From positions 1 through 64,000 of the forward strand of contig JBBRMR010000007.1 in NCBI GenBank assembly GCA_038230735.1: DNA of 64,000 nt, written 5' to 3'. The translations under genes were made by a program, and so were the position numbers. Source of the stretch: Arcicella sp038230735 (GTDB taxonomy: Bacteria; Bacteroidota; Bacteroidia; Cytophagales; Spirosomataceae). Below, in pieces: positions 35,295 through 42,592 of this stretch. The notes beneath the pieces were generated by a model. The model did not search any database. It saw only the letters and a program-made list of their open reading frames with translations, and had not been told where the DNA came from. How positions within the stretch are numbered: position 1 is the first letter of the stretch; every line of letters starts with the position of its first letter.

Positions 35295-35936
35295 ATGATT
35301 ATGATACGGGTTGTGCTATTTGAAGATAATAAAAACTTTCGGGAGAGCTTGTCGATGTTCTTGGCGAGTACCGAGGGTATATGGATGGCGGGGGCATTTT
35401 CGGACGCACGTAATGCCCTTTGGGCAATGAAAACCCACCATCCCGACGTAGTGCTGATGGACATTCAGATGCCCCACATTACGGGTATCGAGGCGATGCA
35501 GGACATCAAAAAACTCTATCCCCACGTGAAAGTGTTGATTCAGACGGTTTATGAGGACGAAGACCACATTTTCAAAGCAATCTGTGCGGGGGCGGATGGC
35601 TACGTGATTAAGAACCCCAACCCAGAGGTGTACGTACAGGCAATACAGGAAGTGGAAGCGGGAGGGTCGCACCTTTCGCCCAATATTGCGGCGAAGGTTT
35701 TGGCGATGTTTCAGAGCCAATTTGTGCAAGCCCAACCCACCTTTGTGGAACTGACCCAACGAGAAAAACAAGTTTTGGGCTGTATGGTAAAAGGCATGAG
35801 CTACAAAATGATAGCCGACTCCTGCGACATCAAGTTTAGCACCGTACACTAACACATTAAGAATATTTACGAAAAACTCCACGTCAATTCCGCTCCCGAG
35901 GCTGTTGTGAAGGCTTTAGAGATGCGGCTGGTGTGA
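35295..35936 (+). pseudogene. LuxR/NarL-family response regulator truncated by a TAA
   Basis: The receiver domain is intact (FEDN at 9-12, phosphoacceptor D56 in VLMDIQMPHITG). The LuxR helix-turn-helix begins (LTQREKQVLGCMVKGMSYKMIADS) and reaches FSTVH, where TAA at 35850-35852 interrupts it. The frame then continues HIKNIYEKLHVNSAPEAVVKALE to TGA at 35934. One base change (CAA to TAA) explains the stop; it removes the end of the recognition helix and the last helix. The gene is visibly GC-richer than its neighbours, which suggests a different origin. Confidence 0.85.
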
Positions 35937-35941
35937 GGTAT

Positions 35942-36517
35942 TTAATTTATTTTTACAAAGTCAGTTACAAATGTAGTTTTATAATCTTTGAAAAAAGTAT
36001 CGTAATCTAATTCTCTTATTTGTCCTTTGCATGGTTGAAACGGGTCTTTTATTTTAATAATCATTTTACCATTATTTTCAAAATAACCTGAAATTATTAC
36101 CACATGATTAGCTTTACATTTTGGCACAATAAGATTATTAGTTTCATCCAAAGATACTGCCACCAAAATAGGGCGTTTATTTTTTATCTCTGAAACTATT
36201 TTAACTTTTGAAAGCACGGTATCGTCTTTTTGAACAGATTTAATACCGAGTGATTTAAACAATTTGTCATAGCGATTAACTTGAGGGACGAACTCTATAT
36301 CACAGTTTTTACAAATATTACCCTCTTTACAGTCTTGAATACATTTGCACATACCATAATCTATTCCAAGTTTTTGAACAATATCTTTTTGGCTAATAGT
36401 CGATTCTGAATTAATAAATTTAACTATCATTTCTATACATGAAGCCCAACATAAATTTCTTCCTTTCTGAGGAATTAATTTAACGTCAAGTGTACCAATT
36501 AATTTTTTTTGTCTCAT
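35942..36517 (-). CDS. Papain-like cysteine peptidase
   Basis: The 191-residue protein has no signal peptide. It shows a papain-fold active site: oxyanion Gln Q17, nucleophile C23 (NLCWASCIEM), general base H138 (ANHVVIISGYFE) and D158 (IKIKDPFQP). This is like the C39/C70 papain-like families of bacteria. An insertion after the first helix holds five Cys in CxCx3Cx5CxxC spacing (57-72), suggesting a metal site. It diverges from an unknown gene at 36569. The function is unknown; processing of a neighbour product is one possibility. Composition is more AT-rich than the adjacent regulator. Confidence 0.7.
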   Translation of the reverse strand: MRQKKLIGTLDVKLIPQKGRNLCWASCIEMIVKFINSESTISQKDIVQKLGIDYGMCKCIQDCKEGNICKNCDIEFVPQVNRYDKLFKSLGIKSVQKDDTVLSKVKIVSEIKNKRPILVAVSLDETNNLIVPKCKANHVVIISGYFENNGKMIIKIKDPFQPCKGQIRELDYDTFFKDYKTTFVTDFVKIN

Positions 36518-36568
36518 TCAATTAAATAGAATAAAATAATTTTTTCATAAAGCAAAATAACATAAATT

Positions 36569-37144
36569 ATGGCAACAATAATTGAAATCAAAAATTATCA
36601 AGATGATAATAATATTCTTAGTAAATGTTTAATAAATTACATGGAAGGAGGAGATTTGATTCCTTTTGAGAATGTAATTTCTGAAATAGAATCGACTTGG
36701 CATGGTAAAAGTGAAAAAAAGAATTTCAAAACATGGGAAGAAATTGAGCAAATGTTTACTATTTCTGCAGGACATGAAGGAAATTTATATAAATTTATTG
36801 CGATATCCGCTAGGAATACGCATTTAGATGACATAGAAACAATAAAAATCAAATGGATGCCTTATGATGGAGATAATCGAAGAAAAGTATCAAATGAACA
36901 CCACAATGTGTTAGTTTTCCTACTTCCATACGATAAAATTTATCATGAAATTAAAATACGCATTAATAACACTGCCAAATTAGGGCTATGTGCAAGATTA
37001 GCTAAAGTTAATAATGAATGGGTTATGTATTTAATGGTTTATGGAACTTCGAGAGAAACCTTGGAACCAAGCGATAAAATATTTATCAGTAGTAGCCATG
37101 CGGGTGGTGGAAATTCAGGCATAAGAATTCCTCCTTTAGGTTAA
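36569..37144 (+). CDS. Unknown protein next to a papain-like peptidase
   Basis: The 191-residue protein begins MATIIEIKNYQDDNN and ends SSSHAGGGNSGIRIPPLG. It has no signal peptide or membrane helix, and I recognise no domain. The middle (FIAISARNTHLDDIETIKIKWMPYDGD, then NVLVFLLPYDKIYHEIKIRIN) looks like a beta-sandwich. The Gly-rich tail is a plausible flexible or cleavable end. It is 51 bases from the divergent peptidase and 12 bases before a membrane-protein gene. Confidence 0.65.
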   Translation: MATIIEIKNYQDDNNILSKCLINYMEGGDLIPFENVISEIESTWHGKSEKKNFKTWEEIEQMFTISAGHEGNLYKFIAISARNTHLDDIETIKIKWMPYDGDNRRKVSNEHHNVLVFLLPYDKIYHEIKIRINNTAKLGLCARLAKVNNEWVMYLMVYGTSRETLEPSDKIFISSSHAGGGNSGIRIPPLG

Positions 37145-37156
37145 TAAAAAACGAAT

Positions 37157-37900
37157 ATGAATCAACAAGAAATTTATTTCAATAACCTATTATTATTGTC
37201 AGGTAATATTACCACGATATTATCACTTATTCCTATTCTTGTTGCTTTTTGGAAAAGGAAAGAAATGAATGAGTTGCTAAAAATCTTCTGGGGTTACTTA
37301 GCAACTCGTTTTTTTCTAAACGTAATGATGGAACTGTTTATTTGGGCAGTTACGAATTATCGTGTTTTTTGGAAACCAATCCTAACACTTTATAAAATTG
37401 AGAATACATTATTTTTCAACATATTATTTTATTTAAGTAATTACATCTTTTTGGGAATTTTCTACAGAAAACTATTAATAAAAAAAATATACCAGACGGG
37501 GTTAAAGATTTTGATACCAGTAATTTGCGTAGCAAGTGTTGTGATACTTATATTTATCGATGGTTATCAAAATTTTGGTTCGGTTGGTCCATTCATGAAT
37601 GGTATTTATATCTGCACTTTACCAATGATATATTTATGGTATTTATTTTTAGAAGATAGAAAGGGTATTGCCATATACAAGAAACCTTATTTTTGGATAA
37701 GTATGGGTTTGCTTGTACCACATGGAATAGACCTTATTTTCTTATTAACTGCCAATAATCTTTATGCTGAAAACTTTATTTTATATTGTCAAAGTCATAT
37801 AGCACGTAATTGTTTAGAAATTATAGCTCAAATATCTTTTGCGGTATCTTTCTATTTATCAACTAAAGAATTTCGTACACGCATGGCTCTTGCCGAGTGA
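37157..37900 (+). CDS. Multi-pass membrane protein, unknown function
   Basis: The 247-residue protein has about seven hydrophobic segments (around residues 12-30, 43-65, 85-105, 118-135, 145-165, 176-198 and 214-235), including IYICTLPMIYLWYLFLEDRKG and WISMGLLVPHGIDLIFLL. This seven-helix layout resembles sensory membrane modules that often precede histidine kinases in Bacteroidota, but no kinase is fused. It is 12 bases after the unknown 191-residue gene, so the two are one transcript. Confidence 0.7.
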   Translation: MNQQEIYFNNLLLLSGNITTILSLIPILVAFWKRKEMNELLKIFWGYLATRFFLNVMMELFIWAVTNYRVFWKPILTLYKIENTLFFNILFYLSNYIFLGIFYRKLLIKKIYQTGLKILIPVICVASVVILIFIDGYQNFGSVGPFMNGIYICTLPMIYLWYLFLEDRKGIAIYKKPYFWISMGLLVPHGIDLIFLLTANNLYAENFILYCQSHIARNCLEIIAQISFAVSFYLSTKEFRTRMALAE

Positions 37901-37983
37901 GTATTGTCTTTTTCAGCCTCGGATTTCTATCATAAAATCAAGGAAAAATATCAACAGCGGTACTAAAAATCCCACCACCTCCT

Positions 37984-38029
37984 CCCCAATATTGGGGATT
38001 TTTTCTTCAAAATCTTCCTGCCAATTTTG
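37984..38029 (+). promoter_or_regulatory. Palindromic promoter cassette, copy 4
   Basis: CCCCAATATTGGGG (37984-37997), ATTTT plus T, TTC (38003-38005), 16 bases, CAATTTTG (38022-38029), then GTAAAAGAAAT as in copies 1 and 2. The start codon is 42 bases on. Confidence 0.7.
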
Positions 38030-38071
38030 TGATGTAAAAGAAATGTATCTCTTACCTTAAATCATCATAAA

Positions 38072-38710
38072 ATGAAAAATCTTATCAAATCTGCCCTCCT
38101 GTTGGGCTTTATATTGTCTATCGCTTCGTGTAGTAAAAAAGAAACTGTTAATCCTGCCGTGGGTTTCTCGGCTGCCGTTCAAAATGTTGCTCCCCAAGCT
38201 ACTATTGATGGTCTTCGCAAGTTGGGGATGACCATTAACGAAGGCACTGTTCCCCCCAATGTTACGGGGATTTTCCTCGAAAGTCCTACGGTTTTGTTTG
38301 CCACATTTGCAGGGGACTCTAAAGTAATTGGGGATAAAGTGGCGGATTATACCTATAAATTCTACGAGCCAAGTGCCGATAACACCACGATTAAGGTTTC
38401 CTACAAAACCAATATTGGCGATAATGCCACGGGGCTGGGTAGCGTAGTGTCGGGTAATGGAAATAAGTTTACGGTTTTCTCCGAATTGACCAATACCAGT
38501 GGAGTTGTCTATATCAATATTATTTCGGGTGAAATAACTTCATCGGGCATCAAAGACTGGCAAGATTCGTATGTCAGAAAGACTGAATTAGAAAAAAACC
38601 GAATCTATAAAGACGGTGATGGTTTCTCGGAATCGAAAACTTCATTTCGTTTGGCGGCTTCTTCGGAAGATGAAAAAGGGATTATTTTGAGTGGAAAAAG
38701 TGGTAATTGA
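38072..38710 (+). CDS. Lipoprotein, unknown function
   Basis: The 212-residue protein has a lipoprotein signal (GFILSIASCSKKE) and a beta-rich body without a family I recognise (AAVQNVAPQATIDGLRKLGMTI near 35-56, ESPTVLFATFAGD, ISGEITSSGIKDWQDSY). It is probably an outer-membrane lipoprotein. It is driven by palindromic cassette copy 4 and followed by a terminator, so it is monocistronic. Confidence 0.72.
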   Translation: MKNLIKSALLLGFILSIASCSKKETVNPAVGFSAAVQNVAPQATIDGLRKLGMTINEGTVPPNVTGIFLESPTVLFATFAGDSKVIGDKVADYTYKFYEPSADNTTIKVSYKTNIGDNATGLGSVVSGNGNKFTVFSELTNTSGVVYINIISGEITSSGIKDWQDSYVRKTELEKNRIYKDGDGFSESKTSFRLAASSEDEKGIILSGKSGN

Positions 38711-38731
38711 ATAGAAAATGGTTAATGTTTT

Positions 38732-38767
38732 CATCGGCTACTGATTGTGAGTAGCCGATGATTTTTT
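38732..38767 (+). terminator. Terminator after the lipoprotein gene
   Basis: CATCGGCTACT (38732-38742) and AGTAGCCGATG (38750-38760) pair perfectly over 11 bp with a seven-base loop, then six T residues. Confidence 0.9.
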
Positions 38768-38902
38768 AGAATTTTTGTTTCCTCTCATACAATAATTTCG
38801 ACTAATATTTTAACGATAGGCTTTCTAAAACCTGTCTTATCTCTCAATCCTTTTGTTTGCGAAAAATCAAAGGAAATGTTAAACTTAAACAAATAAAAAC
38901 AA

Positions 38903-39463
38903 ATGAAAGCAATTACAAAACTACTCAGTTTCGCCATCGTAATGGCAATGTTTATTTTATTGGATGCCTGTAAGGCTGAAAAAGGCGATACAGGACCAAT
39001 CGGTCCTATGGGGATAAATGGTACAAACGGTGCAACAGGTGCTACAGGTGCAGTTGGAGGAACAGGAGCTACAGGAGCAACTGGTGCTACGGGAACTGCC
39101 AATGTAAGTTATTCAGATTGGGTTAATGTTACTTTTGTAGGAAGCGGCTCGAGCTATATAACAAATGTTACTGCTCCAAAATTAACCCAAGATATTTTGG
39201 ACAAAGGCGATGTGCATATCTATTGGAAAATAGGGTCTTCTATTTATTACATCCCCTATTCACAAACGATTGGCACGACAACTTATACACTGTTTCAAAT
39301 ATTAACCGTTGGCAATATTAAGATTACCGCAAGTTACGCTGTTACTTCGGCTACACAGATTCGATACGTAATCATTCCTGGGGGTATTGCTGGCGGACGC
39401 AGAGCGGCAGTTGATTATGCTGATTATGAGGCAGTTAAGAAGTATTATAACCTTACAAATTGA
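38903..39463 (+). CDS. Collagen-like Gly-X-Y repeat lipoprotein
   Basis: The 186-residue protein has a lipoprotein signal (MFILLDACKAEK) followed by 13 Gly-X-Y triplets (about residues 28-66: GDT GPI GPM GIN GTN, then mostly GAT), enough for a short collagen-like triple helix, and a C-terminal beta-rich domain (67-186). Bacterial collagen-like stalks trimerise and hold a head domain off the cell surface. The near-identical triplets are encoded by near-identical nine-base units, so the repeat number may vary between strains. Confidence 0.85.
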   Translation: MKAITKLLSFAIVMAMFILLDACKAEKGDTGPIGPMGINGTNGATGATGAVGGTGATGATGATGTANVSYSDWVNVTFVGSGSSYITNVTAPKLTQDILDKGDVHIYWKIGSSIYYIPYSQTIGTTTYTLFQILTVGNIKITASYAVTSATQIRYVIIPGGIAGGRRAAVDYADYEAVKKYYNLTN

Positions 39464-39529
39464 TTTGCTATTTATTAAATTATAGGGAGATTTTGGGCAA
39501 AATATCTTTCAAAATCTCCACAATTATAT

Positions 39530-39575
39530 CCCCAATATTGGGGATTTTTTGTGTTAAATATTCTTGCCAATTTTG
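39530..39575 (+). promoter_or_regulatory. Palindromic promoter cassette, copy 5 (LytTR gene)
   Basis: CCCCAATATTGGGG (39530-39543), ATTTT plus T, TTG (39549-39551), 16 bases, CAATTTTG (39568-39575). The LytTR start is 34 bases on. Confidence 0.7.
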
Positions 39576-39609
39576 TCATAAAAATGAAATAAAACTTATC
39601 TCTAAGACA

Positions 39610-39957
39610 ATGAACACTAATCCAGACATCCAAATTTATCTTCACGGCAAAATTGCGGGGATAATCATTCCCGAAAACGTAATCTTGATGGAAGCCGAAA
39701 TCAATTACACTAATTTGCATTTTAAAAATGGCGAACAGATATTACTTTGCCAGACTTTGAAGTCTTTGGAAGAGAAAGTGAAGGGTTTGGGTTTTCTGAG
39801 GATTCATCGTAAAATGTTGCTCAACACGCAATATATCAGTTATTTTGATGAATTGAACACTTCTTTTGTTTTGAAAAATGGGAAAGAAGTGGAGGTGTCT
39901 CGGAGGAAATTGCGGAGTTTAAAATTGGAAAGTAGGGTTCAGTTTTTAGGAAATTAA
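39610..39957 (+). CDS. Stand-alone LytTR DNA-binding protein
   Basis: From the ATG at 39610 the protein has 115 residues and is a LytTR domain alone: NVILMEAEINYTNLHFKNG (compare the I-x-A-x-xNY-x-x-ih motif), KSLEEKVKGLGFLRIHRKMLLNTQYI and FVLKNGKEVEVSRRKLRSLK. LytTR proteins normally carry a receiver; this one has none, so its activity may depend on abundance. Its promoter has the palindromic cassette. It overlaps the convergent mgtC-like gene by four bases at the stops. Confidence 0.88.
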   Translation: MNTNPDIQIYLHGKIAGIIIPENVILMEAEINYTNLHFKNGEQILLCQTLKSLEEKVKGLGFLRIHRKMLLNTQYISYFDELNTSFVLKNGKEVEVSRRKLRSLKLESRVQFLGN

Positions 39958-40616
39958 CATTCCAATTCCCGAACGTCTTTTTCTGCAATCAATTTTTTGA
40001 CTAATTTATCATGTTTGGAAGAACGCCCCCGTACCGACCAGTTGCTGGTGAGGGTATCTTTGGTAATAATCTGTTTTTCTCGTTTGGCAGTAAGGTTACA
40101 TTGTTCAAAAATGGTTTCTAAACGTTTATGTATTTCGGGAGAATAATTGCAGACAATTTTATAGTTGCGGGTCTGTCCGTAGCGTTCCATAACTACTTCC
40201 AATTTCACAAAAAGCCCCAAAACGATATACACCACCATTGTTCCCAAAAAAGAAAGCAAAATATGTCCATCGCCAATGGACATTCCCAAGGATGCCGTTA
40301 CCCAAATAATTGTTGCCGTGGTAAGTCCCTTTACTCGGTCGTCCATCTTGAAGATTACGCCTGCCCCCAAGAAACCGATGCCCGTAACCACGTTTGCCGC
40401 AATACGGTCGGGGGAGGTGTGTATTCCCATTTTTTCAGAAAGAATTGTAAAAATGGTACAGCCTACTGAAATCAAAGTGAAGGTTCTGAGTCCAGCCGAT
40501 TTACTCCGATATTCCCTTTCCAAGCCAATCAAAGCCCCTACGAGCGTGGAGGCTAAGATTTTGATAAAGTCGTCGTTATTAAAAATATGTTCAAAGAGAA
40601 TTTGTAAGTCGCTCAT
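39954..40616 (-). CDS. MgtC/SapB-family membrane protein
   Basis: The 220-residue protein has the MgtC N-terminal membrane domain: LVGALIGLEREYRSKSAGLRTFTLISVGC (about 25-53), NVVTGIGFLGAGVIFK (about 75-90) and GLTTATIIWVTASLGMSIG (about 96-114), then a soluble C-terminal part (150-220) with a ferredoxin-like pattern. MgtC proteins act in low-magnesium and acid stress by regulating the F-ATPase or ion transport. The full C-terminal domain indicates a housekeeping form. Confidence 0.92.
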   Translation of the reverse strand: MSDLQILFEHIFNNDDFIKILASTLVGALIGLEREYRSKSAGLRTFTLISVGCTIFTILSEKMGIHTSPDRIAANVVTGIGFLGAGVIFKMDDRVKGLTTATIIWVTASLGMSIGDGHILLSFLGTMVVYIVLGLFVKLEVVMERYGQTRNYKIVCNYSPEIHKRLETIFEQCNLTAKREKQIITKDTLTSNWSVRGRSSKHDKLVKKLIAEKDVRELEC

Positions 40617-40695
40617 TGGTGGTAATTATGAGTTATGTATTATGAGAACAAGTTGCTACCAAATTAATGACGGATAACTGAGCGAGTTCTTTTTA

Positions 40696-40848
40696 TTAAT
40701 CTTCAAAATACAAACTTAAAGCCTCTTCTAAATTCGTTAACACTTCTTCTCGATTATCTCCAAAACTTGAAATATCTACATTCAGGCATTGAGCAACAAA
40801 AAACTGCCCCTCTTGCCACACTACGCTTGAATATTGGATATTTATCAT
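40696..40848 (-). CDS. HicB-like orphan antitoxin
   Basis: From the ATG at 40848 the protein has 50 residues: MINIQYSSVVWQEGQFFVAQCLNVDISSFG, then DNREEVLTNLEEALSLYFED. This is the HicB/UPF0150 partial RNase-H-like fold (strand-strand-helix) with no added DNA-binding domain. No hicA toxin gene is next to it. It may be a solitary regulator or a remnant of a lost pair. The longer open frame to 40899 adds an unconserved tail. Confidence 0.8.
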   Translation of the reverse strand: MINIQYSSVVWQEGQFFVAQCLNVDISSFGDNREEVLTNLEEALSLYFED

Positions 40849-40874
40849 GTCTGTAAAAATTTGTTCCCGCAATA

Positions 40875-40906
40875 TAAAAAGACTTGACAAAATTGCCAAG
40901 TCTTTT
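40875..40906 (-). terminator. Terminator of the MoxR-type gene
   Basis: Read on the minus strand AAAAGACTTG (40906-40897) pairs with CAAGTCTTTT (40886-40877), followed by T residues, ten bases after the stop of the AAA ATPase gene. Confidence 0.85.
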
Positions 40907-40915
40907 GTTTAACTC

Positions 40916-42451
40916 TTATCTAAAATCCTCTTCATCTTCATCAAATTTGAAATTATCCAAATCAAATAATGAAGCGGTTAAATCTTTGAATTGAAGCCCT
41001 TTTTCTAAGGTTTTCTTTGAAATAATCGAAAATTCTGAAAGTCCGTGCAACACGAACTCCATCATAAACAACTTCTCTCTGCCTTGCATGGCGGGATATA
41101 CTTTTTCGATTAAATCATCCAAACCATCAATCGTTCTTAATCTTGCTGAGTAATCACTATCGGCACTATCGTTAAGAATATCCATCGTATTGCCATCCAT
41201 AAACCAGTCGATGATGGGCTTATATGGATTTTTGCCAGCCTTATCTTTTGCCGCTTTTTTGATTTTCTCGGGGTCAGGAAAGAAGTTCAAAAACTGGGTT
41301 CTGATTGCCTTTCCGATGAGGTTTTGAGCCACGATAACGGGTCCTTCCACTTCGCCTTCATAAACCAATTCCACCTTGCCACACACCGCAGGAATTACTC
41401 CCACAAGGTCGGCTACACGGACATAAGTTTTGTCTTCGCCATTAACCAAAGCACGTCTTTCTGCCGCAGAAATGAGGTTTTCATAAGCTGAAATCGTCAT
41501 ACGAGCCGATACGCCCGACTTGGCATCTACATATTCAGAAGAACGGGCTTCGATGGCAATTTGCTCAATCAAATCGTCCATAATGTGGTTGGTCGTAACC
41601 ATTTCCTCTTGACCGTCTTTGAGTTTTGCTTCTTGCAAAGTAATTTTTTTCCCAATCTCCAACGTCTTCGGATAGTGCGTAACTATTTGAGAATCAATAC
41701 GGTCTTTCAACGGTGTAACGATTGAACCACGATTGGTATAATCTTCGGGATTGGCAGTAAAGACAAATTGGATATCCAAAGGCAAGCGAATCTTGAATCC
41801 CCGAATTTGAATATCACCTTCTTGCAAAATATTGAACAAGGAAACTTGAATACGAGCTTGTAAATCGGGCAATTCGTTAATCACAAAAATACAACGGTGT
41901 GAACGTGGAATCAGTCCGAAGTGAATAACTCTTTCATCGGCATAAGGCAGTTTTAAAGTAGCCGCTTTGATGGGGTCAGCATCACCAATAAGGTCGGCAA
42001 CGGATACATCGGGCGTGGCGAGTTTTTCGGTATAACGGTCGCTGCGGTGCATCCACGAAACGGGCGTAAGGTCGCCATGTTCGGCAATTAAATCTTTGGC
42101 AAAGCGAGACAAAGGTTGCAAAGGGTCATCATTCAGTTCAGAACCTTTCACCACGGGAACGTATTCGTCCAAAAGATTGACCATTAAGCGAGCAATACGG
42201 GTTTTTGCTTGTCCACGAAGCCCCAAAAGATTAATGTGATGTTGAGAAAGAATGGCACGTTCAATATCTGGAATAACGGAATCCTCGAAGCCCCAAATTC
42301 CTTCAAAAACCTGTTCTTTATTTTTGAGTTTATGGATAAGATTATCCCGTAGTTCGTCCTTAATTGTTTTAGGTTGATAGCCCGAAGCCTTCAAAGCACT
42401 GAGCGTATTGATGTTTAAAAGAGCGTCTGCGTTTAAGTTTTTATATGACAT
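40916..42451 (-). CDS. Magnesium-chelatase-like / MoxR AAA+ ATPase
   Basis: From the ATG at 42451 (MSYKNLNADALLNINTL) the product has 511 residues. It is an AAA+ ATPase of the BchI/MoxR type: HHINLLGLRGQAKTRIARLM (Walker A region, GLRGQAKT), CIFVINELPDLQARIQVSLF (Walker B-like), QFVFTANPEDYTNRGSIVTPLKDRI (sensor 1 and arginine-finger region) and a helical C-terminus. The Walker A lacks the usual GKT, having AKT. Such ATPases act with VWA partners as chaperones or metal inserters; a matching VWA protein is encoded at 46331-47449 on the same strand. The frame continues to 42529 without conserved sequence. Confidence 0.88.
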   Translation of the reverse strand: MSYKNLNADALLNINTLSALKASGYQPKTIKDELRDNLIHKLKNKEQVFEGIWGFEDSVIPDIERAILSQHHINLLGLRGQAKTRIARLMVNLLDEYVPVVKGSELNDDPLQPLSRFAKDLIAEHGDLTPVSWMHRSDRYTEKLATPDVSVADLIGDADPIKAATLKLPYADERVIHFGLIPRSHRCIFVINELPDLQARIQVSLFNILQEGDIQIRGFKIRLPLDIQFVFTANPEDYTNRGSIVTPLKDRIDSQIVTHYPKTLEIGKKITLQEAKLKDGQEEMVTTNHIMDDLIEQIAIEARSSEYVDAKSGVSARMTISAYENLISAAERRALVNGEDKTYVRVADLVGVIPAVCGKVELVYEGEVEGPVIVAQNLIGKAIRTQFLNFFPDPEKIKKAAKDKAGKNPYKPIIDWFMDGNTMDILNDSADSDYSARLRTIDGLDDLIEKVYPAMQGREKLFMMEFVLHGLSEFSIISKKTLEKGLQFKDLTASLFDLDNFKFDEDEEDFR

Positions 42452-42592
42452 TATGAAATGAATAAGGTTAAAATGAATATAATGATAGAACAAATTGGAG
42501 GGAGAAAAGTTCTTGGAGATTTGTGTCAATTATGTCAGGATTTTTATTTATTTTGCTTAAATAATAATCACTAACAAAACTAAACTACTAAA

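Noticed and set aside
28262..39543. CCCCAATATTGGGG sites as plain terminators only
   Set aside because: Stem plus T run fits, but the constant distance to -33 and -7 elements and a separate terminator before copy 2 favour a promoter-linked role; a double role remains possible.
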